Source: Candidatus Halobonum tyrrellensis G22 (GTDB lineage Archaea; Halobacteriota; Halobacteria; Halobacteriales; Haloferacaceae). From it: DNA of 64,000 nt. The stretch spans positions 72,000-135,999 of the forward strand of contig NZ_ASGZ01000029.1 in assembly GCF_000495475.1 (NCBI RefSeq), given 5' to 3'. A program made the position numbers and the translations under genes. The first letter of the stretch is position 1. Every line of letters starts with the position of its first letter. Positions 53,726 through 63,700 of this stretch are shown in pieces. The notes beneath the pieces were generated by a model that was given only the letters and a program-made list of their open reading frames with translations, was not told where the DNA came from and searched no databases.

Positions 53726-54397
53726 ATGAAGAGGCGGGAGTTTATACGAAATGCCGGTGGCGCGACCGCCGTCCTCGGGGCGGGTGCCAGCACGGCAGCC
53801 GCCCAGGAGGGGACCGGGACGGCGACCGGCACCGCGACCGGCACCGGCACGGCGGGAACCGGCACCGGCAACGCCACCGGGACGGGCAACGCGACGGGCA
53901 CCGGGACGGGAACGGGTGGCGGCGGCGGGGGCGGAACGGTCACCGTCGCCGTCGGGCCGAACGGTGACTACGTCTACACCCCCGGGACCGAGGAACCGCT
54001 GTACATCACCCCCGGGACGACCGTCCAGTTCGTCTGGGAGTCCGACAACCACAACATCGTCGTCGACAACCAGCCCGACGGTGCGGGGTGGGAGGGTCAC
54101 CCGCCCATCCAGAACGAGGGGTTCACCTACAGCCACACGTTCGACACGCTCGGAACCTACGAGTACCATTGCGTCCCCCACGAGGCGCTTGGTATGGTCG
54201 GGGTCATCGAGGTGGTGGAGTCGACGCCCACGCCGGGCGGCGCGGGCGAGCAGGACCTCCACGAGATCGGCGCCCCGATCCAGGCCCACTGGGTCGGGTC
54301 GGCGACGATTCTGGGCATCGTCCTCACCGTCATCTTCAGCTTCTACGTGCTGAAGTACGGTGAGTCGCCCAACACCGGCACCGGGAGGTCGCGGTAA
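53726..54397 (+). CDS. Membrane-anchored halocyanin (blue copper protein)
   Basis: A 223-residue protein. A Tat signal (MKRREFIRNAGG) is followed by a Gly/Thr-rich linker (~28-70) and one plastocyanin-like domain. Copper ligands are His109 (DNHNIV), Cys149, His152 and Met157 (YHCVPHEALGM). A C-terminal membrane helix (~188-210) anchors the domain outside the cell. Its stop shares a base with the next ATG. It probably carries electrons to or from the cytochrome b genes that follow, in the place where a Rieske protein is usually encoded. Confidence 0.9.
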   Translation: MKRREFIRNAGGATAVLGAGASTAAAQEGTGTATGTATGTGTAGTGTGNATGTGNATGTGTGTGGGGGGGTVTVAVGPNGDYVYTPGTEEPLYITPGTTVQFVWESDNHNIVVDNQPDGAGWEGHPPIQNEGFTYSHTFDTLGTYEYHCVPHEALGMVGVIEVVESTPTPGGAGEQDLHEIGAPIQAHWVGSATILGIVLTVIFSFYVLKYGESPNTGTGRSR

Positions 54398-54783
54398 TGT
54401 CGAGTAGCGGCTCCACCTACGGCGACATCAACCGGTACGAACCGGCCCGCGAGAGCACGGCGGCGGCCATCGCGATCGTGATCCTCACGGTCATCGAGGT
54501 GCTGTTCGTGTTCATGTTCACGTACGGGCTGGTCAGCGGTTGGGGGGTGACCCCGGACGGGAACATGTTCCTCGGCGGCATCCTCGCGGTGGTCTTTATC
54601 GACCTGGCGTTCATCCTCGCGCTGTACCGCAAGGAGTTCCTCCCGGACGTCGTCATCGTGAAGAAGCGCCGCCGGAAGTGGGAGGACCTCTACATCCGCG
54701 AAGACCAGGTGGAGGGGACCGAGATGGGTGGCGACGCGTGGGAACAGGTCAAACGTGCGGTCTACCCCTACTACAAGCGCTAA
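54397..54783 (+). CDS. Small two-helix membrane subunit of the bc operon
   Basis: A 128-residue protein. Two membrane helices (~22-46 and ~57-77) are followed by a basic KKRRRKWEDLY segment and a cytoplasmic tail. It overlaps the halocyanin gene by one base and precedes cytochrome b by three bases, so it is almost certainly an accessory subunit of the complex. No haem-ligand pattern. Homologues in other haloarchaeal bc operons are known to me only as a DUF. Confidence 0.75.
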   Translation: MSSSGSTYGDINRYEPARESTAAAIAIVILTVIEVLFVFMFTYGLVSGWGVTPDGNMFLGGILAVVFIDLAFILALYRKEFLPDVVIVKKRRRKWEDLYIREDQVEGTEMGGDAWEQVKRAVYPYYKR

Positions 54784-54786
54784 CCA

Positions 54787-55593
54787 ATGAGCCTACAGAA
54801 AGCCGACGAACACGACCACGAACGCTGGCTCAAGGAGAAGGACCTCAGCCCGCTGGAGCGGAGCTTCCTGGTCTCGCTCATCTGGATGGACAAGCGGCTC
54901 CGGATCGTCGACTACCTGGAGCTGCTGGAGACGCTCTACTACCGCGTCAACCTCCAGATGCCGAAGAGCCACACCGAACAGTACGACCTGGACAACAAGT
55001 TCTGGTACTGGTATCCGCTGTACACGCTCGGGTTCTTCAGCACCCTCGCGTACGTGGTCGCCGCCATCTCGGGGGCGTTACTCGGGTTCTACTACAGCCC
55101 CGCCATCGGGGCCGCGGCGGCCGGCGAGCAGTCGGTCGCGTACCAGCAGATCGCGTTCATCATGCAGGACCTCCAGTTCGGGTACATGCTGCGCTCCATC
55201 CACCGGTGGTCGGCGCAGGTGATGACCGCGGCGGTGTTCCTCCACATGCTCCGCGTCTACTTCACGGGCGCGTACAAGGAGCCCCGCGAACTCAACTGGC
55301 TGCTCGGCATCGTCCTCATCTCGCTGACGATGGTGTTCGGGTACACCGGCTACCTGCTCCCGTGGGACCAGCTGAGCTACTGGGCGGGTCAGATCGGCGT
55401 CGAGATGAGCCTCTCGATCCCGCTCGTCGGCGAGTGGGTCGCCCAACTCATCTTCGGCGGCTTCTCGTTGAGCCAGTCGACGCTGATGCGGATGTACATC
55501 CTGCACGTGTTCCTGCTGCCGTTCGTGGTGACGACGCTGATCGCGATCCACATCGGCATCGTCTGGGTGCAGGGCATCGCGGAACCCCACTGA
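54787..55593 (+). CDS. Cytochrome b, N-terminal half (PetB-like)
   Basis: A 268-residue di-haem cytochrome b. Four haem-ligand histidines are in the correct pairs: His139/His153 (SIHRWSAQ, FLHMLRVYF) and His240/His255 (YILHVFLLP, AIHIGIVW). The N-terminal ~65 residues are a hydrophilic extension. It is shaped like b6 (four helices) rather than full-length cytochrome b, and the C-terminal half is a separate downstream gene. It forms the quinol-oxidising core of a bc-type complex. Confidence 0.92.
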   Translation: MSLQKADEHDHERWLKEKDLSPLERSFLVSLIWMDKRLRIVDYLELLETLYYRVNLQMPKSHTEQYDLDNKFWYWYPLYTLGFFSTLAYVVAAISGALLGFYYSPAIGAAAAGEQSVAYQQIAFIMQDLQFGYMLRSIHRWSAQVMTAAVFLHMLRVYFTGAYKEPRELNWLLGIVLISLTMVFGYTGYLLPWDQLSYWAGQIGVEMSLSIPLVGEWVAQLIFGGFSLSQSTLMRMYILHVFLLPFVVTTLIAIHIGIVWVQGIAEPH

Positions 55594-55603
55594 GACCACA
55601 ACC

Positions 55604-56371
55604 ATGACCGAAGACGACACCCAAGAGCCGAAAACCGACGGCGGAGGCGGAACAGGCATCGTCGCGCCGGACGACGAGACCCCGACGTGGCGCCAGCGGA
55701 AGGAGCGCACCCAGGGGCTCTCCCGGCTGACGTACGAGTATTTCGAACGCGCGCGGCGTGAGGACGAGGACCTCCGACGGGAGTCGGACTACGTCGAACG
55801 CGACGTGCTCGCGTTCCCGACGTGGCCCCACGAGATCGTGCGCAACCTCGCGATCACCAGCTTCTTCGTCGGGATGATCCTCTTCCTGTCGGCGACGCTG
55901 CCGCCGCACATCGCGAACCCCGCGAACACCAACGTGACGCCGGGCATCATCCTGCCCGACTGGTACCTCTACTGGTCGTTCGGTCTGCTGAAGCTCGGCC
56001 CGCTCAACCCCGAGCTGTCGATCCTCGGCGGGGCGAAGCTGATGTCCGACCGCACGTACGGCGTGCTCGCCAACGGGGTCATCGTCGGGTTCATCGCGAT
56101 CGTGCCGTTCCTCAACAAGGGGAGCGCGCGCCGCCCGGTCGAACAGCCGTTCTGGGCGGCGGTCGGCGTCGCCGGCGTCACGTTCGCGTTCACCATCTCG
56201 GTGCTGTCGGTCAAGAACCTCATGCCGATGGACGTCCATCTCCTGTTCGACCTGACGTTCTTCGCACCGTTCGTGACCGGCTGTCTCACGTACGCGGTGC
56301 TGAAGACGATGCGCGAGGGGTACATGTACGACCTCAACCGGCGGTACTACCGGCTACGCCCGCCGAAGTAG
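55604..56371 (+). CDS. Cytochrome b, C-terminal half (PetD-like)
   Basis: A 255-residue protein with an ~80-residue acidic N-terminal extension, then three to four membrane helices. The quinol-site motif appears as PDWYLYW (PEWY in most bacteria and mitochondria); PDWY variants are known in early-branching lineages. It completes the split cytochrome b, ten bases after the PetB-like gene. It ends with YDLNRRYYRLRPPK. Confidence 0.9.
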   Translation: MTEDDTQEPKTDGGGGTGIVAPDDETPTWRQRKERTQGLSRLTYEYFERARREDEDLRRESDYVERDVLAFPTWPHEIVRNLAITSFFVGMILFLSATLPPHIANPANTNVTPGIILPDWYLYWSFGLLKLGPLNPELSILGGAKLMSDRTYGVLANGVIVGFIAIVPFLNKGSARRPVEQPFWAAVGVAGVTFAFTISVLSVKNLMPMDVHLLFDLTFFAPFVTGCLTYAVLKTMREGYMYDLNRRYYRLRPPK

Positions 56372-56553
56372 AGCAGTAGAGCGCCGGAACGGTTCCCGGC
56401 TCGCCTCTTCGTCTTCGGCCCCGGTCCTCTTCCACCGCTTCGCCGTTCTCCGACGCCGCCCGTCCAGCCAGCGCCGGCTGTCGCCCGCCCCCGACTTCGG
56501 GCCGGACGCCCCCGGTTCGCAGGACAGTTGTACGTCCGGCCCGTGGCCCCCGT

Positions 56554-57006
56554 ATGAGCGACGACGCGCGCGACCGCACGGCCGACGCGGACGCCGCCAC
56601 CGCCGACGCGCCCCCCTCCGACCGCGACCCCGCCGGCGGGGGCGGTGCGGGGGGCGGTCGGGAGGTGGTGGTGCCGATGCGGCTGTACAAGACCGTGACG
56701 GTGTTCTCGACGCTGATCGCGGTAGTCGGCGTCGTCGTCGGGTTCGTACTGCTCGACGCGGCGACGCTGCAGGTGTCGACCCTGCGGAGCGTCCTCGTCG
56801 CGCTGTTGGCCGCCGTCGGGTTTCCGACGCCGTCGGGGGTACTCACGGGGGTGTTCGCGGTCTGCGGGCTGGCGTGCATCCTCGTCGGCGCCGGCGTGTA
56901 CGTACTCGGGACGCGGTTCCGCGCGGAGGGGATGGGCGGCGCGGGGGACCGAGCGGGAAACGGAAACGCTCAAGACGACGACGGCGAACGATCGCACAAT
57001 GGCTGA
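56554..57006 (+). CDS. Membrane protein, three helices, near bc genes
   Basis: A 150-residue protein. An acidic, Gly-rich N-terminus (~1-45) and three hydrophobic stretches (~52-72, 82-98 and 105-125) precede a Gly/Asn tail. Its stop overlaps the start of the next small membrane protein (56999-57006), so the two are coupled. A role in the respiratory complex is plausible from position only. Confidence 0.68.
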   Translation: MSDDARDRTADADAATADAPPSDRDPAGGGGAGGGREVVVPMRLYKTVTVFSTLIAVVGVVVGFVLLDAATLQVSTLRSVLVALLAAVGFPTPSGVLTGVFAVCGLACILVGAGVYVLGTRFRAEGMGGAGDRAGNGNAQDDDGERSHNG

Positions 57007-57262
57007 CGAGTTCGTCAAAGGTCTCGGGCTGTTCACCGGAGCGGGGCTGGGCTGGCTCGTGCTCGCGGGCTGGTACCGGACCGAGTCGTTCGAGAGCCCG
57101 CGGCAACTCATCGCGGCGCCGCCGGACCCGGAGACGCTGTTCGACGCGATCGGCATCTTCCTCGGCGACGTGTTCTTCTGGACCGCGCTGCTGGGCGCGT
57201 TCACGTTCTGGCTGCTCGTCCCCGCGATCAACCAGTTCGCGTCCCGCGGTCAGAGCTCCTGA
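56999..57262 (+). CDS. Small membrane protein, coupled to the preceding gene
   Basis: An 87-residue protein with two membrane helices (LGLFTGAGLGWLVLAGWY at ~9-26 and VFFWTALLGAFTFWLLV at ~57-76) and a short loop. Starts inside the previous gene (8-base overlap). Function unknown; likely a partner of that protein. Confidence 0.7.
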   Translation: MADEFVKGLGLFTGAGLGWLVLAGWYRTESFESPRQLIAAPPDPETLFDAIGIFLGDVFFWTALLGAFTFWLLVPAINQFASRGQSS

Positions 57263-57322
57263 GGACGGGGCGCTCCGAGAGCGACACGACACGCATTTGC
57301 CCCCCCACGGCGACGTCGAGGT

Positions 57323-58243
57323 ATGGGCGTGGACCGACGGACGGCGCTCCGGCGCGTCGGCCTCCTCGTGTTCGCCGTGAACGTGTGTCTCGCGGCCGCC
57401 AAGGCAGGGGTGTGGTACGCGACCGGAAGCCTCGCCGTCGGGTCGGAGGCGGTCAACTCGCTGTCGGACTCGGCGTACTCGCTGGTCGTCGTCGCCGGAC
57501 TCTACTTGACCACCCAGCCGCCGGACTTCGAGCATCCGCACGGTCACGAGCGGATCGAGCCGTTCGTCTCGCTGTTCGTCGCCGCGGGCGTGTTCCTCGC
57601 CGCCGGGGGCGTCCTCTACAGCGCGGTCCGGAGCCTCCTCTCGCCCGCCCCGTCGGCCGGCGGCGGGAGCGCGCTCGCGGTGGGCGTCCTCGTCGGTTCC
57701 GCGGCGGCCAAACTACTCCTCTACCGCTACTGTCTCCGCGCCGGCCGCCGCCGCGACTCGCCGGCGCTGGTGGCGACCGCGAAGGACAACCGGAACGACG
57801 TGCTCACGGCGGTTGCAGCGCTCGTCGGCGTGGTCGGCGCGGCCGCGGGCTACCCGACGCTCGACCCGCTGGCGGCGGTCGTCGTCGGCGTGGGGATCCT
57901 CTATACGGGGTACGAGATCGTCCGCGACAACGTGGGCTACCTCGTCGGCGCCGCCCCGCCCGACGACCTCCGCGAGGAGATCCTCCGGCGCGCGCTCGAC
58001 CACCCCGAGGTGCGGGGCGCACACGACGTGATCGCCCACTACGTCGGCCCGGAGGTGGACGTGAGCCTCCACATCGAGGTGGAAGGCGAGATGTCGCTCA
58101 ACCGCGCGCACGCCATCGAGACGGAGGTGGTCGAGTCGGTCCGGTCGATCCCCGCGGTCGACGACGTGTTCGTCCACGTCGACCCGAAGGAACTCGGCGA
58201 GTGGAAGGTCGACGACGCCCCCGGCGTCCCGTTCACGGAGTGA
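57323..58243 (+). CDS. Cation diffusion facilitator (CDF) transporter
   Basis: A 306-residue protein with six membrane helices and a cytoplasmic C-terminal domain (~210-300, DVSLHIEVEGEMSLNRAHAI). The metal-site helix reads GSEAVNSLSDSAYS, giving Asn and Asp, and the fifth helix has TAKDNRNDVLTA with the paired Asp residues. It exports divalent metals such as Zn, Mn or Fe by exchange with protons. The His-rich loop DFEHPHGHERIEP is conserved in the family. Confidence 0.9.
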   Translation: MGVDRRTALRRVGLLVFAVNVCLAAAKAGVWYATGSLAVGSEAVNSLSDSAYSLVVVAGLYLTTQPPDFEHPHGHERIEPFVSLFVAAGVFLAAGGVLYSAVRSLLSPAPSAGGGSALAVGVLVGSAAAKLLLYRYCLRAGRRRDSPALVATAKDNRNDVLTAVAALVGVVGAAAGYPTLDPLAAVVVGVGILYTGYEIVRDNVGYLVGAAPPDDLREEILRRALDHPEVRGAHDVIAHYVGPEVDVSLHIEVEGEMSLNRAHAIETEVVESVRSIPAVDDVFVHVDPKELGEWKVDDAPGVPFTE

Positions 58244-58333
58244 CCGCGGGAGCGACCCGACCCGGGTTCCCGCTCGCCGTCGTGGCGTCCCGGCGTTGCG
58301 GCGTTCCGACCGGACCGGGAGGGCCCGCCTGGC

Positions 58334-58798
58334 TCAGTAGAGGTGGACCCGCTTGAGGGCGTTTCCGACGCGCGTCCGGAGGCTGTCCGTCGGGTCGCGG
58401 TCCGTCACGTCGACCGGACTCGCCTCGCGCCCGTCGATCCGGGCCGCGGCGCGCCCGGCGGCCGACAGCGCGTCTTCGAGCGTCGCGCGGTCGTCGTCGC
58501 CCGGGGGGACGCTCGCGACGGCCGTCCGGCGGCCGGCGGAGCGGTCGCGTTCGTACACCGCGAGCGCCGTCGCCGCGTCGGCTCCGGCCGGGGTGACCAG
58601 CAGGTCGCGCGGCCGGTCGGGGTGACACAGCGTCACGCCGTCCGCGAGGGGTTCGTCGCCGAACGTGACCACCTCGGTCCCCACCCGCCACCCCGCCGGG
58701 ACGAGGGCGTCGACGGCCACCTCTCGGAGCACGTCCCTGAGCGTCCGCTCGGTGCGCACCGAATCGAGGGAGTCGGCGGTTCCACGGCTGTGGTCCAT
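58334..58798 (-). CDS. Conserved hypothetical protein, possible nuclease-like fold
   Basis: A 154-residue soluble protein. Segments VTFGDEPLADGVTLCHPD and RPRDLLVTPAGADAATALAV suggest an alpha/beta fold. The end is basic (LRTRVGNALKRVHLY). ATG 58798 is chosen; an upstream in-frame ATG at 58873 adds a non-acidic stretch that is unlikely to be translated. Function unknown. Confidence 0.62.
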   Translation of the reverse strand: MDHSRGTADSLDSVRTERTLRDVLREVAVDALVPAGWRVGTEVVTFGDEPLADGVTLCHPDRPRDLLVTPAGADAATALAVYERDRSAGRRTAVASVPPGDDDRATLEDALSAAGRAAARIDGREASPVDVTDRDPTDSLRTRVGNALKRVHLY

Positions 58799-59139
58799 GC
58801 GCGTCACCTCGGCCTCGGGGCATATGAACCACGAACAACGTTTCGCGCCGTAGAACGCTTCTACCCCGACCATACGCCGTCGTTGTGCGGCGCGGACGCC
58901 CGCGCACGCCCGGCCTTCGACGGGGAGGATGGGCCGAAGGTCGGGCCTTCTTCATCGGGAGGAGGCGGACGTACCCGAGGTAGGGAGTCGGACCTGCGCC
59001 TCGGCGCGGACCCACGAGGGTGCGACCACCGGTGCGTTCCCGTTCACCCGGTCGTAGTGGGGGTGGCGTCGCCCCCGGTGACGAACCCGGCGGCCCGGCC
59101 GGACAGTGACACGTCCCGTGGACGCGCCGAAGGCCGGTC
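58799..59139. other. 340-base region with no gene seen
   Basis: Contains a palindromic GGGCCGAAGGTCGGGCC-like stretch (58931-58947) and GC-rich repeats, but no start-to-stop frame of host-like composition and no match to the SRP RNA or RNase P RNA motifs I know. Probably the 3' region of the downstream gene and the promoter of the 58798 gene (CATATGAA near 58820 is AT-richer). Confidence 0.35.
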
Positions 59140-60432
59140 CTACCGCGCGGCCGGCGGCTCCGACCGCCCGGCGGGTTCCGTCTCGACCGGGTCGCCGAAC
59201 GCGTACATGGTGTTCTGGCCGGTCACCTCGACGGTGAGAACGTCGCCGGGTTCGACGCCCCGCTCGGACGCCTCCCGGACGATGATCTGGCGGTAGGCGC
59301 CGTCGCGGCACTTGACGGAGTCGCCCGTCCCCTCCTCGACGACCAGCACCTCGCGGGTCGACCCGACCATCGACTCGTACGCCTCGCCGACGATCTCGCG
59401 TTTCAGCTCGCTCATCGCCTTCGAGCGCTCCTTCTTGACGGTTCCGCCCAGCCCCTTCATCCCGGCGGCGTCGGTGTTCGGCCGCTTCGAGAAGCGCGTG
59501 ACGTTCACCTTCTCGGGGCGCACCTCCGCGAGGAGCTCCATCGACAGTTCGTGGTCGGCGTCCGTCTCGGTGGGGAAGCCGACGATGAAGTCGGTCGAGA
59601 GCGTCCACTCGTCGAGCGCCGCGTCGAACGTCTCGACGGTCTCGCGGAACTTCCCCACGCGGTGCTGGCGGCGCATCTCGTCGAGCACGTCGTCGCTGCC
59701 CGACTGGACCGGCAGGTGGATGAAGTTGTACAGCTTCTCGTTGTCGGCGAACACCGCGGCCAACTCCTCGCGGATGCCGTGGACGCCGCCGGGGTTCGCC
59801 ATCCCGACGCGGACGCGGAACTCGCCGTCGATGGAACAGATCCGGTCGAGCAGCTCCGGCAGCTTCCGTTCGCCCGTGTCCCACCCGTAGACGCCGGTGT
59901 CCTGACCGGTCACGCGGATCTCGCTCGCACCCGCGTGGACGAGCGCGCGCGCCTTCTCGACGTTCTCCTCGACGGGCGGCGAGTCGATCCGGCCGGTCGC
60001 GTGTTTCGTGATGCAGTACGAGCAGTTGCTCATACACCCCCGCGCGATGGGGAGGATCCCCACCTCGCCGTCGAGGATCGGTTCGGTGTCCGAGGCGGGC
60101 GTGGGGCACTCGCCGTTGAGCACCGCCGACGGCACCTCCTCCCAGTGGAGGACGCGCGCGTCGACGCCGGCGTCGCGGAACTGCTCGCCCTGTGCGAGCG
60201 CCATACAGCCCGTCACGATCAGGTCGGCCGTCTCCTCGGCCAACTCCTCGGCGCGACGGAGCATGTTCCGCTCCGTCTTCTCGACGACGGTGCAGGTGTT
60301 GAGGATGGCCACGTCCGCCCCGGCCGGCCCGTCCGCCGGGCGGTGGCCGGCGTCGCGGAGCCGTCGCTCGATCTCGCGGCTCTCACCCTGGTTGGACGTG
60401 CAGCCGTAGGTCTCGATGTGGTACGTCGCCAT
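59140..60432 (-). CDS. tRNA N6-threonylcarbamoyladenosine methylthiotransferase
   Basis: A 430-residue radical-SAM enzyme. The UPF0004 domain carries Cys11 (YGCTSNQ), Cys47 (NTCTVVEK) and Cys76 (VTGCMALA). The radical-SAM motif is CMSNCSYC (Cys133/137/140), and a C-terminal TRAM domain runs ~360-415. It belongs to the archaeal/eukaryal CDKAL1-like branch that turns t6A37 into ms2t6A in ANN-decoding tRNAs. ATG 60432 opens MATYHIETYGC, so the start is secure. Confidence 0.92.
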   Translation of the reverse strand: MATYHIETYGCTSNQGESREIERRLRDAGHRPADGPAGADVAILNTCTVVEKTERNMLRRAEELAEETADLIVTGCMALAQGEQFRDAGVDARVLHWEEVPSAVLNGECPTPASDTEPILDGEVGILPIARGCMSNCSYCITKHATGRIDSPPVEENVEKARALVHAGASEIRVTGQDTGVYGWDTGERKLPELLDRICSIDGEFRVRVGMANPGGVHGIREELAAVFADNEKLYNFIHLPVQSGSDDVLDEMRRQHRVGKFRETVETFDAALDEWTLSTDFIVGFPTETDADHELSMELLAEVRPEKVNVTRFSKRPNTDAAGMKGLGGTVKKERSKAMSELKREIVGEAYESMVGSTREVLVVEEGTGDSVKCRDGAYRQIIVREASERGVEPGDVLTVEVTGQNTMYAFGDPVETEPAGRSEPPAAR

Positions 60433-60785
60433 TTCGGTCGTGCGTGTGTTCTCGCGCCCGCGGTTAAGGTGTGCGGTCGCCTTCGTGACCCGGACCGCCC
60501 TCTCAGCCGGCTCCCGACGAGTATCGACAAGAAATTTATATTACTCGACCGATGCGCTCGCGCCGTAGCGCTCCGACCGGCGGCGGCCGGCTACACGTCG
60601 ATCACACGAGTCGGGTGATAGATAGCCTACTATCGAAGGTAACCGCGATAGTTCCCGGTGTCCGGGCGGGACCGTTCGTTAAACATCCACTACTGATTAT
60701 GTACTCCCTATCATCCGGGTAAGCAAGTTTACCCAAACGGTAACATGTCAATTAGGACCAGAATACTCATATGGCTCATGGAGGG
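60433..60785. promoter_or_regulatory. AT-richer control region of the surface-protein gene
   Basis: No gene. Markedly AT-rich after 60520 (AAATTTATATTACTCG near 60531-60546 is a strong TATA-like box). The GATAG-CCTA-CTATC hairpin (60621-60634) and further GATAG words follow. These could be regulator sites for the large surface protein. Confidence 0.45.
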
Positions 60786-63700
60786 ATGTGTAGCTGCATT
60801 GTGAATCCTCCTTCAAGATCGCAGCTCCTCTGCGTCGGTGTCGTACTCGCCCTCCTCGTCTCGGGGGTGGGGGGCGTCGCCACGGCAGCGGCGCCGCCGC
60901 AGGCGACCGAGGTAGACTCGTGTACCACCATCACCTCTCCCGGTGCGTACGCACTGACGCAAGACATCCGGAACAGTAGCGCCGACGTCTGTATCGAGAT
61001 CCGAGCCGACGACGTGGCCTTCTACGGGGAGGGCCACACCATCGACGGAACCGAGACGCTCAACGGTAGCGTCGACTACGACGAGTCGCTGCCGGTCGGC
61101 CTCCGCGTCGACAACGCGTCGAACGTGACCGTCGAGAACGTCGTCGTGACCAACTGGGAGGCGGGGCTCCAGTACCGCACCGCCACCGACGGTCGGATCA
61201 CCGGCGTCAACGCCACCCTCAACAGCCAGTTCGGTATCGAACTGGAGGACACGACGAACTCCGTCGTCGAGAACGTGACGACGAACGACAACGGGGTCGA
61301 GGTCGGCGGAGCGACGACCAAGGAACTCGTCGCGGGTCTCGGGCTGTTCTCGAGCGACGACAACACGGTCCGGAACGTCGAGTCGCGGCGGAACACCCGA
61401 CACGGCGTGATCGTCGCCAGCCAGTCGACCGGCAACACGTTCGAGTCGGTCACGTCCGCGACGAACGGCGGCGACGGGCTGACCCTCCGCCAGTCGAGCA
61501 CCGACAACGTGGTCGAGAACAACCGCCTGATCGACAACGGCCAGATCGCCCTTGACGGCGACGGGATCGAACTCACCCAGTTCAGCGCGAACAACACGGT
61601 TCGCGACAACGTGATCCGCGGCTCCAACAGCGATGGGGTCTCGGTCAACAACGACCTGAACAGCTCCTACCGCGATCCGGATCCGGACGCGGGCGCGAAC
61701 GCTAACCGCGTGATCGGCAACGAGATCGTGAACAACGCTCGCGGGGTCCACCTCTACCACGCGAACGACACCGTGGTGATGGACAACCAGATCCTCGAGA
61801 GTAATCGGGGCAACGTGCGGATCCTGGGCGGGTCGAACAACGAACTCGCTTCGAACGAGATCCGGGCGGCCGGAGACGACGGGGTTCGGCTCTCCTCGAC
61901 CGACGACAACGACATCGTCGAGAACACGATCGTCGAGAACGGCGAGGACGGTGTCGACCTCGTCGACTCCGACAACAACCTGATCGCGCGGAACACGATC
62001 GAGAACAACTCGGGGGAGGCCGTACTCGTCCGCGGCAACTCCACGGGCAACGACGTACAGACGGCCAACGACAGCGAGGGCAACGAGACGGGGGCGGCGA
62101 ACTTCTCCGTGTCGGACCTGAGCGCCCCCGAAAACGCGACGGTCGGTGACGCCGTGACGGTGACCGCGAACGTCACCAACGCGGGCGAGACGAACGGGAG
62201 CCAGACCGTCGAGTTCCGGATCGACCTGAACGACGACGGCACGCCCGAGGCGATCGGTCTCAACGAGTCGGTGTCGCTCGACGCCGGCGCGAACGAGACG
62301 GTCGGCTTCGAGGTGCCCACGGACGGCGTCGAACCCGGGACGTACACCCACGGCGTGTACACCGACAACGACAGCGCGACGACCACCCTGACCGTCGAGG
62401 CGGCCGACGACGACGGTGGCGAGGGTAACGACACCGACGTGTCGGGCTTCGCCGTCTCGGAACTGAGCGCTCCCGCGAACGCCACGGGCGGTAACCCCAT
62501 CACCGTCAACGCGACGGTGACCAACACGGGCGACTCGCGTGACACCCAGCGCGTCCAGTACCGATTCGACGTGAACGAGACGAACGAGACCGTCACCCGC
62601 AACGAGTGGGTGTCGCTCGACCCCGGTGCGAACGCGACCGTCAGCTTCACCGTGTGGACGGGCGGCGTCCGTCCCGGGACGTACACTCACGGCGTCTACA
62701 CCGACGACGACAACGCGACGGCCCAACTCACCGTCACGAAAGCGGTGTACTACTCGGTGACGAACGCGACCGTCCCCACCAACGCCACACAGGGCGAGAC
62801 CATCACGCTGAACGCGACGGTCACGAACCTGGGTAGCGAGGAGGGGTGGCAGCGGATCCAGTACAAGATCGACCTCAACAACAACGGCACGCTCGAACCG
62901 GTCGGCGTCAGCCAGCCGGTGAGGCTCGCGCCCGACGAGAGTCGGACGGTGTCGCTCGACGTGCCGACCGACGACTTCGAGACCGGAACGTACGAGCACG
63001 GCATCTACTCCTACCAGGAGTGGGTGACGACTAACCTGACCGTCGAGTCGGCCGACGACTCCGAACCGGCCGTCACCTTCGACGACCAGCCGCCGAACGG
63101 GACGACCGTCTCGGTCGCCTCGGTGACGGTGCCCGACGGCGGGTTCGTCGCCATCCACAACGAGACCGACGGTGACGTCGGTCCCGTGGTCGGCGTCTCC
63201 GCGTACCTCCCGGCGGGCGTCCACGAGGACGTGAACGTCACGCTCTACGAGGGCGTCAACGGCGCGAACTTCAGCGAGAACGCGACGGTCGAGGACGGCC
63301 GGACGCTGATCGCGATGCCGCACCTCGACACGAACGGGAACGAGACGTACGACTTCGTCTCCTCGAACGGCTCCGCCGACGGCCCGTACACGGTCGACGG
63401 CAGCGCCGTCACCGACTCGGCGACCGTGACGAACGAGTCGAGCGACGACTCCGACGACGGTAGCGACTCCGGTGGGGACGACTCGGGCGGTGACGACGAC
63501 GGTGACGACGGTGACGACAGCGACGACAGCGACGACGACAACAGCGGTAGCGGCGGCGGCAGTGGCGGTGACGCGGCCCAGTCGACCAGCCGTTACAGAG
63601 TGGTCGACGTCAACTCGGGCGTGACGGTCTCCGTCACGGAGGTCCTCTCCGACTCGCCGCTCGACGCCGAGATGAACGTCTCGGGCGCCGGTATCTCCGT

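Noticed and set aside
58799-59139. Possible SRP RNA or RNase P RNA
   Set aside because: GC-rich with local complementarity, but the conserved SRP helix 8 and RNase P core words are not found on either strand.
60813-63323. A minus-strand frame of more than 800 codons opposite the surface protein
   Set aside because: Arg/Val/Asp-biased antisense product without recognisable domain; the plus frame has a signal peptide, NosD and CARDB repeats.
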